The notes: generated from the sequence alone by a model not told the origin. A DNA stretch of 26,442 nt from CAZRIT01 sp964600225 (GCA_964600225.1 CAZRIT010000021.1:1-26442), one strand, 5' to 3'. Shown: positions 1-8,489, numbered from the stretch's first letter. Program-made: numbers and translations.

Positions 1-2273
1 ACATCCAGCCCCGCGCGGACAAGGCACTGCGCCAGGTCCTTGGCGTTATGCACGACGGCGCTCTGGTACGCATCCTTGAACGCGTTCATCTCGTATGCGG
101 CCATCAGCAGACCAAGCTGCGTGCCGAGGTGGTGGTTGGAGACGCTGCCGGGGAAGGCGCGCGCCTCGATGGCCTCCCACAGGCCGTACTTGAGATCCTC
201 TTTTTGGTAGTTGACGCCGATGACGCCGCGCTGCGGGCCAAAGAACGTTTTGTGCGTGGAGCCCGTTACAATCTCCGCGCCCTCTTGGAACGGGTTTTGG
301 AAATGATCGCCCACCAGCCCCAGCATATGCGCCATATCGTACATGATGGTGGTCTGTACGCCCAGCTCGTCCACAATTTTGCGGATTTCCGCCACGGGCT
401 CCCTGTGCAGCACCATGGACTTGCCGAAGATAATCAGCTCGGGCCGATAGCGCTCGATGAGCTTGGCCGTTTCGGCCACGTCGATTTTGTAGGGGTTATC
501 GGGCAAAACGGGAAAGTTGACCACCGCGGCGCGTTCCGTTACGGGGTCGATGGCGATGTAATCGTGCAGCGCGCCCATGGGCTGCGCGCTCAGGTGCCCG
601 CCGCGGATGATGTGGTTGTTGAGCACATAGCCAAGGCGCTTGGGGTCGCGCTTGCGGTCGACGCGGTTTTTGAAGTCCATGATGGCCGAAAACACGGCCG
701 TGTTGGACATCTGCCCGCTGACGATGCGCGTTTCCACCTCGGCGCAGCCAAGATAGCGCCGCATCTCGTCCACCAAAAGCTGCTCCACCCGATCGATGAA
801 CTTGGTGCCCTGATAGTAGAACACGTCCGCATCGTAGAAGGATTTGGCCTTCTTGTGCTCGGCGTAGCGGAAGGACGGGTCGGATGCGCTCAGCAGCCGC
901 ACCGCGCGCGACGCCGTCTGCTCGGAGGGGATGAGGTTGATGCAGGCGCTCTGCCGCCAGATGTGGTTATCCAGCGCCTTGTGCAGGAGCTTTTCCGCGC
1001 GGTCGGCGTATGCGCCGTCGGCGGCCGTGTCCTGCTCTTCGGGTTGGCCGAATACGATCGGGCGGGCGTACGGCGGCGCATCGGCGCGCAGGTGATACGG
1101 CACGATGGCCGCGTCCGTCAGGCCGCCGCGAATCTCCACCTGCACCGCGTCGTAGTCGGTCACGGTGCTGTCTGCATAGCACAGCCCGATCGAGCGGAGC
1201 GCCTTGTCGGCGGTGATGACGCTCATCAAGCCCTTGCCGTCGGTTTTGTAGTAGGGCACCATGGTGCCGCTGGTGACATAGCCGATTTTCCTGCCATTTT
1301 GGAATACGGGAAAGCCCGCGCGCATGACGCCGCGCCCCGTCAGCACGATGGGGCGGATGCGCCTGGGCAGCGCGGCAATATCCGAAAAATCGCGGTTGAG
1401 GATGCGCTTATGCGCCGCAAACTGCGCTTCCAGCGCCCTGCGGCCGATGTAATCGCCCTTGCCCTCGGCAAAGCTGACGGCAAACCGCGCAAGCGGCACG
1501 GCAAAGATCGGGAACGGCTTGCCGTTTGCATCCTCGCCCATCTCGTGCCCGTACAGCGGCAGCCCCGCCTCGATGCGCAGCGTATCGCGCGCGCCAAGCC
1601 CCGCGGGCCGCGCGCCGCACTCGATCAGACGATCCCAGATATGCTTGGCGTCCTTGGCGTCCATAAACAGCTCGTAGCCGATCGGTTCGCCCGTGTAGCC
1701 CGTTTTGGCTACGCGCACGGGGACGCCGTCGATGGCGATCTCGCCCAGCGCGTTCTTGACGGGCTCGGTGGCGGGCTTGCCGCCCGAAAGCCGCATGAGC
1801 ATGGCCTTGGCCTCGGGCCCCTGCACGGCAATGAGCGCGACGGCGGCGGTCAGATCGGTCATGGCTGCGTCAAACGCGGCGATTTCCTTTGTCAGGTGCG
1901 CCCAATCCTTTTCGGTATTGGAGGCGTTGACCACCAAAATGAAGTTCTCGGCCTCAAAGCGATACAGGTACGCGTCGTCGATGGCGTTGCCGTCGGCATC
2001 GGGGATGATGCAGTACTGCGCCTGCCCCACCTCCAAAGCGTCGACGTTGCTTGTCAGCACATGCTGCAAAAACGCTTTGCGGCCCGCGCCCTCGATGAGG
2101 AAGCGGCCCATGTGCGATACGTCGAACAGGCTGCAGCAGCGGCGGGTGTACAGGTGCTCCTCCACAATGCCCGTGGGGTATTGGATGGGCATCTCCCAGC
2201 CGCCGAAATCCACCATGGTTGCGTTGGCGGCAACGTGCGTGTCAAACAGGATCGTTCGTTTCAATGTACTCAT
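1..2273 (-). CDS. GcvT-SHMT fusion: aminomethyltransferase joined to serine hydroxymethyltransferase-like domain (3' end cut by window edge)
   Basis: The reading frame is open for 757 codons from ATG at 2273 to the window edge, with AGGAGG 5 nt upstream. Residues 1 to about 392 are a full GcvT: DVSHMGR near the N-terminus, GYTGE and RIEAGLPLYGHEM are visible. GcvT takes the aminomethyl group from lipoyl-GcvH, releases ammonia and makes 5,10-methylene-THF. After a short linker (about 395-420) a PLP fold-type I domain follows in the same frame: NLIPSEQ, a GGHLS histidine, DMAHMLGL (Asp646) and GSTHKTFFG with the PLP lysine at 675. These match SHMT, which makes serine from glycine and methylene-THF, although the usual YAEGYPGKRYYGG loop is altered. 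I checked the codons across the junction (about 960-1130) and saw no stop or shift. The gene lies 9 nt after gcvPB. The two activities in one chain are seen; channelling of the folate is inference. The C-terminus is outside the window. Confidence 0.9.
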   Translation of the reverse strand, partial: MSTLKRTILFDTHVAANATMVDFGGWEMPIQYPTGIVEEHLYTRRCCSLFDVSHMGRFLIEGAGRKAFLQHVLTSNVDALEVGQAQYCIIPDADGNAIDDAYLYRFEAENFILVVNASNTEKDWAHLTKEIAAFDAAMTDLTAAVALIAVQGPEAKAMLMRLSGGKPATEPVKNALGEIAIDGVPVRVAKTGYTGEPIGYELFMDAKDAKHIWDRLIECGARPAGLGARDTLRIEAGLPLYGHEMGEDANGKPFPIFAVPLARFAVSFAEGKGDYIGRRALEAQFAAHKRILNRDFSDIAALPRRIRPIVLTGRGVMRAGFPVFQNGRKIGYVTSGTMVPYYKTDGKGLMSVITADKALRSIGLCYADSTVTDYDAVQVEIRGGLTDAAIVPYHLRADAPPYARPIVFGQPEEQDTAADGAYADRAEKLLHKALDNHIWRQSACINLIPSEQTASRAVRLLSASDPSFRYAEHKKAKSFYDADVFYYQGTKFIDRVEQLLVDEMRRYLGCAEVETRIVSGQMSNTAVFSAIMDFKNRVDRKRDPKRLGYVLNNHIIRGGHLSAQPMGALHDYIAIDPVTERAAVVNFPVLPDNPYKIDVAETAKLIERYRPELIIFGKSMVLHREPVAEIRKIVDELGVQTTIMYDMAHMLGLVGDHFQNPFQEGAEIVTGSTHKTFFGPQRGVIGVNYQKEDLKYGLWEAIEARAFPGSVSNHHLGTQLGLLMAAYEMNAFKDAYQSAVVHNAKDLAQCLVRAGLD

Positions 2274-2282
2274 CCATACCTC

Positions 2283-3710
2283 CTAAAATATGTGGCGCAG
2301 CACGGGGTTTCTGGCTGCGTTGACCTCGTCAGGCCGACGGATGGGCGCGCTGTGCGGCGCGCCGTGCAGCCGTTCGGGATCGGCTTTGGCCAATGCCAGC
2401 AGGCTTGCAACGGCCGCCGCGGCCTCGTCGAGCGTCGCCTGTTCCTCCGTTTCGGTCGGCTCGAACATGAGCGCTTCGTGCACGATCAGCGGGAAATACA
2501 TCGTCGGCGGGTGCATGCCGCAGTCGATCAGGCCCTTGGCAATATCCATGGCGCTGACGCCCGTTTCCTTTTTGAATTCCTCAAGCGCGACCACGAATTC
2601 GTGCATGCAGTAGCCCTCGGTCGCGATGGGCAAAAGCGCGGAAAGCTTTGCGCGCAGATAGTTGGCGTTGAGCACGGCCACCTGCGAGGCTTCGCGCAGG
2701 CCCTCGCCGCCAAGCATGGTGACATACGCAAGCGCGCGCGCCATGACAAGGAAGTTGCCGTAGAACGCCTTGACGCTGCCGACCGTCTGCGCGGGATCGT
2801 ACAGGCGGTATGCGTCGTCGTCCTTTTGCACCGCGTTTACGGGCAGGAAGGCGGAAAGCGCCTGTTTCACGCCCACAGCGCCCGCGCCCGGGCCGCCGCC
2901 GCCGTGCGGGGTGGCAAAGGTTTTGTGGAGGTTTAAGTGCACCACGTCAAAGCCCATGTCGCCGGGGCGCGATACGCCCATGACGGCGTTGAGGTTGGCC
3001 CCGTCGTAGTAGCACAGCCCGCCCGCATGATGCACCATGGCGGTGATTTGCAGGATGTTGCGGTCGAACACGCCCAGCGTATTGGGGTTGGTGAGCATCA
3101 GGCCCGCCGTATCGGGGCCGAGCGCGGCGGAAAGTGCGGAAAGATCCACTGTGCCGTCGGCGGCGGAGGGGATGTTGACCACCGTAAAGCCCGCCATGAC
3201 CGCGGATGCGGGGTTGGTGCCGTGCGCGGAATCGGGCACGATGATCTTGGTGCGGGCGGCATCGCCGCGCGCCTGGTGATACGCCTTGATCAGCAGCAGC
3301 CCCAGGAATTCGCCGTGCGCGCCCGCGGCGGGCTGGAAGGTCATATCGTCCATGCCCGTCACTTCACAGAGGCGTTCGGCAAGCGTGTGCAGCAGTTCCA
3401 GCGCGCCCTGCACGGTGTGCGCGGGCTGCAGCGGATGGATCTCCGTAAAGCCCTTCAGGCTTGCCACGGCCTCGTTGACGGCGGGGTTGTACTTCATGGT
3501 GCAGGAGCCCAGCGGGTAGAACCCGTCGTTGACGCCGAACGCCTGCTTGGAAAGCGCCTGATAGTGGCGGCTCACATCCACCTCGGCCACCTCGGGCAGC
3601 CGCGCGCGGTCGGTGCGGGCCAACGCCGCGGGGATGGCGTATGGATACGGGTTTTCGGGCAAAATCGCGGCGCGCTTACCGCTTTGGCTGCGTTCGAATA
3701 TCAGCTTCAT
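2283..3710 (-). CDS. gcvPB: Glycine dehydrogenase (decarboxylating) subunit 2
   Basis: This is the PLP-binding half of the split glycine decarboxylase (P-protein). With GcvPA it decarboxylates glycine and passes the aminomethyl group to lipoyl-GcvH. The product is 475 residues, normal for the family. It shows GSCTMKYNP (about 68-76), SAHGTNPASA (161-170) and LNLHKTFATPHGGGGPG with the PLP lysine at 263. The start is placed at ATG 3710, which overlaps the gcvPA stop as ATGA, so the two subunits are probably made in equal amounts by translational coupling. An upstream in-frame ATG at 3785 would add 25 residues read from gcvPA coding sequence and is rejected. The stop at 2283 is 9 nt before the GcvT-SHMT start. 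Confidence 0.97.
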   Translation of the reverse strand: MKLIFERSQSGKRAAILPENPYPYAIPAALARTDRARLPEVAEVDVSRHYQALSKQAFGVNDGFYPLGSCTMKYNPAVNEAVASLKGFTEIHPLQPAHTVQGALELLHTLAERLCEVTGMDDMTFQPAAGAHGEFLGLLLIKAYHQARGDAARTKIIVPDSAHGTNPASAVMAGFTVVNIPSAADGTVDLSALSAALGPDTAGLMLTNPNTLGVFDRNILQITAMVHHAGGLCYYDGANLNAVMGVSRPGDMGFDVVHLNLHKTFATPHGGGGPGAGAVGVKQALSAFLPVNAVQKDDDAYRLYDPAQTVGSVKAFYGNFLVMARALAYVTMLGGEGLREASQVAVLNANYLRAKLSALLPIATEGYCMHEFVVALEEFKKETGVSAMDIAKGLIDCGMHPPTMYFPLIVHEALMFEPTETEEQATLDEAAAAVASLLALAKADPERLHGAPHSAPIRRPDEVNAARNPVLRHIF

Positions 3711-5035
3711 TTGCCCACCGCCTTTCGCACCGCATCGGTCAGCTTGGCCAAATCTTCGGGCGCGTTCATTTCCGTAACGCACCACAGGATATCGCCGTTA
3801 TTCAGCGGCAGCCCGCCGAGGATATCGCTCTGTTCCAGCGCGGCCATAAGTTGGTCGGCAGGGACGGGGCAGGTTGTGACAAACTCGTGGAAGAACGGCG
3901 CATCGGGATAGCGCAGTGCAAAACCGGGGATTTTCGTCAGCTTGTCGGCCAGCGCATGCGCGCCGCCGTAGCAAAGATTTGCGGCCTGCCGCATGCCGTC
4001 GAACCCCATGGTCGCCATGTATGCCGCGGCCGTCAGGGCGCACAGCGCCTGATTGGAGCAGATGTTGGAGGAGGCCTTCTCGCGGCGGATGTGCTGCTCG
4101 CGCGCCTGCAATGTCAGCACAAAGCAGCGCTTGCCGTCGGCGTCCGTGGTCTGTCCCACGATGCGGCCGGGGAGCTTTCGCACCATGGCCTGCCTGCACG
4201 CCATGAACCCAAGGTACGGCCCGCCGAAGGAAAGCGGCATGCCCAGCGGCTGCCCGTCGCCCACGGCCACGTCCGCGCCGCAGTCGGCGGCGCTTTTGTA
4301 CGCTGCCGCGGCGATGGGGTTACAGGAAAGCACCAGCTTGGCGTCGGCCGCGTGGGCCGCGTCGGCCAGGGCGGATACGTCCTCAACGATGCCAAAGTAG
4401 TTGGGCGACTGTACGATCACGCACGCCGCGTCGTCGCCAAGCAGGCGATTGAGCGCGGCCAAGTCCGTGCGGCCGTCCACGGCGGGCACCAGTGCCACCT
4501 CCGTGCCTGCGCCAAACGCATAGGTGCGGATGGTGCGCAGCGTTTCGGGGTGCACCGCAGCGGAAACAAGCGTTCGCTGACGCTTGCGGTCGCGGCACAT
4601 GGCGGCAGCCTCCGCGGCGGCCACCGCGCCGTCATAGACGGAGGCGTTGGCGGCGTCCATACCCGTCAGCTCACAGATCATGGTTTGGTATTCGAATATC
4701 GATTGCAGCACGCCCTGGCTGATTTCGGGCTGATAGGGCGTGTAGGCGGTAACAAAGGCCTCCTTGGCGGCCATGCGCGTAACCACCGCGGGGATGTAGT
4801 GGCGGTAAGCGCCCGCGCCGCGGAATACCGAGGAGAACACGCGGTTGCTGCCCGCCATGCGTTCCATCGTGCGGCGCATCTCCATTTCTGACATGCCCTG
4901 CGGCATGGCAAGCGCGCCGTCGCCGAGGCGGATTTCGGCGGGGACGTCCCGATACAGCGCATCCAAAGACTCCGCGCCGACCGTATGCAGCATGTCCTGC
5001 CGCTCCCACGCGGGAGAGGGAATAAAGTTGCCCAT
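3707..5035 (-). CDS. gcvPA: Glycine dehydrogenase (decarboxylating) subunit 1
   Basis: This is the other half of the split P-protein, 442 residues, the usual length. It begins with the family's typical N-terminus (MGNFIPSP...) and carries RVFSSVFRGAGAYRHYIPAVV, the TAYTPYQPEISQG segment and REQHIRREKASSNICSNQ, all characteristic of GcvPA. It forms the alpha2beta2 decarboxylase with GcvPB in the cytoplasm. The frame stays open upstream to 5500, but that extension is gcvH read out of frame, so ATG 5035 is chosen; a GAGG-like ribosome binding site lies just before it. It starts 14 nt after gcvH and ends inside the gcvPB start codon. Confidence 0.97.
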   Translation of the reverse strand: MGNFIPSPAWERQDMLHTVGAESLDALYRDVPAEIRLGDGALAMPQGMSEMEMRRTMERMAGSNRVFSSVFRGAGAYRHYIPAVVTRMAAKEAFVTAYTPYQPEISQGVLQSIFEYQTMICELTGMDAANASVYDGAVAAAEAAAMCRDRKRQRTLVSAAVHPETLRTIRTYAFGAGTEVALVPAVDGRTDLAALNRLLGDDAACVIVQSPNYFGIVEDVSALADAAHAADAKLVLSCNPIAAAAYKSAADCGADVAVGDGQPLGMPLSFGGPYLGFMACRQAMVRKLPGRIVGQTTDADGKRCFVLTLQAREQHIRREKASSNICSNQALCALTAAAYMATMGFDGMRQAANLCYGGAHALADKLTKIPGFALRYPDAPFFHEFVTTCPVPADQLMAALEQSDILGGLPLNNGDILWCVTEMNAPEDLAKLTDAVRKAVGK

Positions 5036-5049
5036 CGTGCGCCTCACCC

Positions 5050-5424
5050 TTATCCTTTGCAGGCGGCTTCGTAGGCGTCGGCGTCCAGCAGCGGCTCCGT
5101 CCCCTCGATTTGGCCGATTTCCAATAGCCATGTGCCGTACGGATCGCTGTTGATCAGCTCCGGCGCGTCGGCCACGGCCTCGTTGATCGAAAGCACGGTG
5201 CCCGTCACGGGAGAGATCATTTCGGATACGGCCTTGACGCTTTCCACATCGCCAAAGCTGACGCCCGCGGTCACCCGATCGCCCTGTTGCGGCAGATCGA
5301 CAAATACGATGTCGCCCAGCTCCGATTGGGCAAAGTCCGTCAGGCCGACGCGGCAAACGCCGTCGACAGGCGCGGTCATCCACTCGTGGGTCAGGGTGTA
5401 GGAAAGCGTTTTGGGATTTGACAT
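5050..5424 (-). CDS. gcvH: Glycine cleavage system H protein
   Basis: This small lipoylated carrier (124 residues) shuttles the aminomethyl group from the P-protein to GcvT and hydride to the L-protein. The lipoyl site GDVESVKAVSE is intact, with Lys64 as the predicted lipoylated residue; THEW near the N-terminus and NSDPYGTWLLEI near the C-terminus are typical. GGAGG lies 5-6 nt before ATG 5424; the 37-residue upstream extension of the frame is rejected. It is the first gene of a gcvH-gcvPA-gcvPB-gcvT/SHMT operon, unlike the common T-H-PA-PB order. No L-protein (dihydrolipoyl dehydrogenase) or lipoate ligase is seen in the window. Confidence 0.97.
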   Translation of the reverse strand: MSNPKTLSYTLTHEWMTAPVDGVCRVGLTDFAQSELGDIVFVDLPQQGDRVTAGVSFGDVESVKAVSEMISPVTGTVLSINEAVADAPELINSDPYGTWLLEIGQIEGTEPLLDADAYEAACKG

Positions 5425-5506
5425 AATTACCTCCGAAGCGTTTGAATTTTTTGCGCGGCTGCGTGCGGGCCATAGAAAGGAACGGTTGGCATATGCGCAT
5501 AACGAT

Positions 5507-5535
5507 AGTTTACTATGCCGACCTGCTTTCGTCAA
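5507..5535 (-). promoter_or_regulatory. Candidate sigma-A promoter for the gcv operon
   Basis: On the minus strand, TTGACG (5530-5535) and TAAACT (5507-5512) are separated by 17 nt, placing transcription start near 5500 and leaving a leader of about 75 nt before gcvH. The leader is too short for a tandem glycine riboswitch and I see no such fold. The -10 element is only a fair match. Confidence 0.5.
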
Positions 5536-5601
5536 CGACCGTTCCGACGGACGTTTTTGGCGAAAACCGCCGACGACGCGGGCATATATGACACGTTTCC
5601 A

Positions 5602-5629
5602 TTGCGTTTTCGGACAGATGTGTTACACT
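5602..5629 (+). promoter_or_regulatory. Candidate promoter for the zinc-ribbon membrane protein
   Basis: TTGCGT (5602-5607) and TACACT (5624-5629) are 16 nt apart. This predicts a start near 5636 and a leader of about 25 nt, with GAGGGGG as ribosome binding site before ATG 5661. It diverges from the gcv promoter. Confidence 0.5.
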
Positions 5630-5639
5630 GTATGTAACA
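5621..5639. promoter_or_regulatory. Perfect inverted repeat, operator-like
   Basis: TGTTACA (5621-5627) and TGTAACA (5633-5639) form a perfect 7-bp inverted repeat with a 5-nt spacer. It covers the -10 box and expected start site of the 5661 gene, the classic position for a repressor site. The TTACA/TGTAA core recalls BlaI/MecI-type operators, but the spacing is not theirs, so no regulator is named. Confidence 0.5.
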
Positions 5640-5660
5640 AAGCTGCGAGGGGGAACCAAT

Positions 5661-7301
5661 ATGTTCTGTTCAAAGTGTGGCAACGCCGTGCCCGACGGCG
5701 CAAAGTTCTGTACAAGCTGCGGCTCGCCCATGGCGGCAGGCGGCGGTCAGGCGCCGCGCGCGCCAAAGGAGAAGCAGGCGGGAAAGCCGCGCATCCGTCC
5801 CATCGTATGGATCATTGCCGCCGCGGTGCTTATCGTTGCGGCAGCCTGCGCATTTGCCCTGCCAAAGCTTGGGAGCATGGCGGCCGGGAACGCGTATATG
5901 TTTATTGAGCGGGAGGACGGTTACTTCCTGACGGATACCAACGGGAGCCTGTTTGAAATTGATGAGAACGCCGAATACAACGCAAACTATACCGAAAGCA
6001 GCGGCAATACGGTGATGGTCGAGCTGCTGCCCGACGGCGCGGACGAGCGCACGGAGGGTGAAATCTACCTGCTCAGCGGCGGGCAGCAGACCAAGGTGGC
6101 CGACGATGCGCTGCATCTGTACGCCGTTGCAGTGGAAAAGACGGTGTGGTATCTGTCGGACTATGACGAGGACGCAGACACCGCCACGCTCTACCGCTGG
6201 CAAAACGGGAACAGGGAACGGATCGAAACGGGTGTGCTTACCGAAGGCATTGCGGTATCGCCCGATGGCAAAACGGTCGCCTACACGCACGCTGTAAGAG
6301 GGGATACGTTCGCAGGCTGCGTGCGCACGGGCGACAAGGTGATGCTGCTTGATGAAGAGGATATTCCGATTGCCGTCGGCAATGGCGGCAAAATACTGTA
6401 CTATTCGGGCGCGGAGAATAAAGGCGAGCGCACCGTATACGTCCGAAAGGGCGACGATACGCAGACGCTGTTTACCTATGATACGGGCGCGCTTGGGATC
6501 TTTATGACGTTCAATCGCGATATGACGCAGGCGCTGTACGATAACGACGGCAAAACGTACCTTTCCGTCAACGGGGAGAAAGGGCAAAAGCTGGCCAACG
6601 ATGAGCTGTCGCTGATACTGCGGCCCGATGACAGAACGCATGTCTATGGCCTGTATTCCCTGTTTGCGGGCGATATCGGGTGGTTTAGCTGCGCGCCCGT
6701 GCGCACGTTTGCGGGTCAGGTGCTGCGCGTCTACGAGGACAGGAGCTATACGCTTTACCAAATCGAAAAGGACGACAGATCGTACGAGGCGGAGAGGCTG
6801 GTATCGGGCGCGGATGATTATGACATCGCCGTCGACAACGACACCCTGGTGTATGTCAAAAAGGACAGGATTTACCGCATGCGGGGCTTTGACGACGCCG
6901 AGGAGATCGGCGACGCAGAGAACGTGCAGCACATCTGGACGACCGACGACGGAAAGATCACCTATTATATGGATGCCGACGACACGCTGTACAGCGTGCG
7001 GGGAAACGCCGGGGAAAGCACCAAGGTGGCCGATGACGCCGCTATAATGGGCACCATGCCCAATACGGGGGACTGTTTGATTGTGGCCGAGGAGGATGAA
7101 ACAGAGGGCGGCAAGCTATTCGTCAGCAGGGGCGGCAAGCGTGCCACGCAAATCGAAGGTGCCGACGGGGTCAAGCTCATCGACGACAATCATGTGTGCA
7201 TGTATGTATATATGGATTACGATGAGGATACAAGTTTGCTGAATCTGTATTCGTTTGACGGCAAAAAGCTGAAAAAGATCGTTACGGATCTCGTCTGGTG
7301 A
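5661..7301 (+). CDS. Zinc-ribbon, single-pass membrane protein with large extracytoplasmic propeller-like domain
   Basis: The 546-residue product starts with a zinc ribbon (cysteines 3, 6, 17 and 20, two CxxC pairs). A basic Ala/Pro-rich linker and one membrane helix at about 47-68 follow, so the ribbon faces the cytoplasm and the remaining ~475 residues lie outside. The outer part has repeated strand-rich units such as TLYRWQNGNRERI, AVSPDGKTVAYTH, TVYVRKGDDTQTLF and TLYSVRGNAGESTKV. These look like beta-propeller blades of the DUF5050/TolB type; this is inference from pattern only. The gene is monocistronic: its own promoter, a clear GAGGGGG site before ATG 5661, and a strong terminator directly after. 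Such zinc-ribbon membrane proteins are common in Clostridia and mostly uncharacterised; sensing or envelope monitoring is possible but unproven. Confidence 0.88.
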   Translation: MFCSKCGNAVPDGAKFCTSCGSPMAAGGGQAPRAPKEKQAGKPRIRPIVWIIAAAVLIVAAACAFALPKLGSMAAGNAYMFIEREDGYFLTDTNGSLFEIDENAEYNANYTESSGNTVMVELLPDGADERTEGEIYLLSGGQQTKVADDALHLYAVAVEKTVWYLSDYDEDADTATLYRWQNGNRERIETGVLTEGIAVSPDGKTVAYTHAVRGDTFAGCVRTGDKVMLLDEEDIPIAVGNGGKILYYSGAENKGERTVYVRKGDDTQTLFTYDTGALGIFMTFNRDMTQALYDNDGKTYLSVNGEKGQKLANDELSLILRPDDRTHVYGLYSLFAGDIGWFSCAPVRTFAGQVLRVYEDRSYTLYQIEKDDRSYEAERLVSGADDYDIAVDNDTLVYVKKDRIYRMRGFDDAEEIGDAENVQHIWTTDDGKITYYMDADDTLYSVRGNAGESTKVADDAAIMGTMPNTGDCLIVAEEDETEGGKLFVSRGGKRATQIEGADGVKLIDDNHVCMYVYMDYDEDTSLLNLYSFDGKKLKKIVTDLVW

Positions 7302-7345
7302 CGGGCGGCCGCATTGCGCGGGAAATACTTGGGGACGATGGAAAG

Positions 7346-7385
7346 ATCGGGCGCGCCTAACGGCGACGCCCGATTCCTTTTTCTT
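7346..7385 (+). terminator. Intrinsic terminator after the zinc-ribbon gene
   Basis: A GC-rich stem pairs ATCGGGCG (7346-7353) with CGCCCGAT (7367-7374) and CGCC (7354-7357) with GGCG (7362-7365) around a TAAC loop. There is one bulged A, and the T-rich tail TTCCTTTTTCTT follows. The stem covers the last codons and stop of the convergent permease gene at 7357. Confidence 0.85.
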
Positions 7386-8487
7386 GAGCAAACATCACAG
7401 CCGCCGCTGCCAAGGCAAGCATCATGGCGGCGGCGAGCATAACGGCCATGCCTGCGGGGGTTTGGATGGCGCTGAGGTACCAATAGGTCGGCAGCAGCCT
7501 TGCAACGGGGCGCAATGCGGGGTAGTAGGTTGTGACGTCCACAAAGATCGGGCACAGCGCAAATGCCGACAGCACCGTCACGGGCATGGCGGCGGTTGGC
7601 GCGCCGCGATGGGGAAACACCGCGCTTAGCAGCAGCGCAGCGCCCGCGCACAGCAGGGCGTAGGCCGCTGCCGCGCCAAGCTCCGTCAAAAACGCCGTCC
7701 ATGCGCCGCCCGCCCAAACCGATAACAGCAGCATGGGAACAAGGCAGAGCGGCGGCAGCGCGCAGCAGACGGTGCGCGTAAAATAGCGCATGCGCGGCGA
7801 CAGCCGCAGGTGCAGGCCGCGTTTAGCGTCGGCATTGGCCGTGTATGCGCCAAGCAGCGCGGAAAGCAGCAGCAGCACGGCCGCAAACCCGCGCACGGGG
7901 AACGTGACGGACGTATGCGTGGCTACGCTTTCGCCATCCACCGTTTCCATGATAAACACCCTTGGAACCGTGCGGATATAGTCGGCATAGCTTTGCGCTA
8001 CGGCCCGCTTGGCGCCTTCGACGTCCGCGATACTCGGCACGGAAGCGATATAGTCGGCGGCAATCCGCCCGCCCACGGCGGCGTAGAGCTTGGCAAAAAC
8101 CGCCTCGTCCACCAGCGCCGACAGCAGGTCACCGCTGCCGCTGATGCGCGTAACGACGCTCTTTGACGGCACAGACGTCATGGCGGCGGCCACGTCGTCG
8201 GCAAAGACATACCCTGCCTTGAGCGTGCCGACCGTCACATCGCGGCGGAGCGTTTCGGCATCGGTATAGACAATAAAGCGCAGCGTTTGCGCCGATGTGG
8301 TTAACGATGCGACGGCGGCGTGTGCCGTCGGGTCGGCGGAGTCCAACAGCCCGATGGAAACGCCGCCCGCGCGCTCGGTGGCGGCGCGGGAGAGCGCAAA
8401 CGCAAGCAGCGGCGTCAGCAGCATGGCCGCCCAAAATGCGCGCTGCCGAACGAGGCGCTTTAGCAATACCTTAAGCCAGGTTTTCAT
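7357..8487 (-). CDS. ABC-2 type transporter permease (second permease of the operon)
   Basis: The 376-residue membrane protein has the ABC2_membrane_3 layout. One N-terminal helix (about residues 15-35) is followed by an extracytoplasmic domain of roughly 170 residues. A block of about five to six helices (FAAVLLLLSALLGAYTA onward) then runs to a short basic tail, GIGRRR. It should pair with the permease encoded just upstream and with the ATPase at 11519-12247 to form an exporter. ATG 8487 is chosen because the upstream extension has no family character and AAAGGGGG precedes this ATG. The start is 2 nt after the stop of the 8490 gene, which suggests coupling. Substrate unknown. Confidence 0.87.
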   Translation of the reverse strand: MKTWLKVLLKRLVRQRAFWAAMLLTPLLAFALSRAATERAGGVSIGLLDSADPTAHAAVASLTTSAQTLRFIVYTDAETLRRDVTVGTLKAGYVFADDVAAAMTSVPSKSVVTRISGSGDLLSALVDEAVFAKLYAAVGGRIAADYIASVPSIADVEGAKRAVAQSYADYIRTVPRVFIMETVDGESVATHTSVTFPVRGFAAVLLLLSALLGAYTANADAKRGLHLRLSPRMRYFTRTVCCALPPLCLVPMLLLSVWAGGAWTAFLTELGAAAAYALLCAGAALLLSAVFPHRGAPTAAMPVTVLSAFALCPIFVDVTTYYPALRPVARLLPTYWYLSAIQTPAGMAVMLAAAMMLALAAAAVMFAQEKGIGRRR

Positions 8488-8489
8488 CG

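Noticed and set aside
2275..2277. ATG at 2277 as the start of the GcvT-SHMT gene
   Set aside because: It is in another frame and soon stops; ATG 2273 has the right frame and a proper 5-nt spacing from AGGAGG.
48..2936. A 962-codon open frame on the plus strand, with similar long antisense frames at 2937-3911 and 3641-4891
   Set aside because: They lie antisense to the gcv genes. The low-complexity His/Arg/Val/Ala composition is typical of shadow frames in GC-rich DNA, and the minus-strand genes are unmistakable.
5425..5500. Glycine riboswitch in the gcvH leader
   Set aside because: The predicted leader is only about 75 nt and no tandem aptamer-like fold or conserved core was seen.
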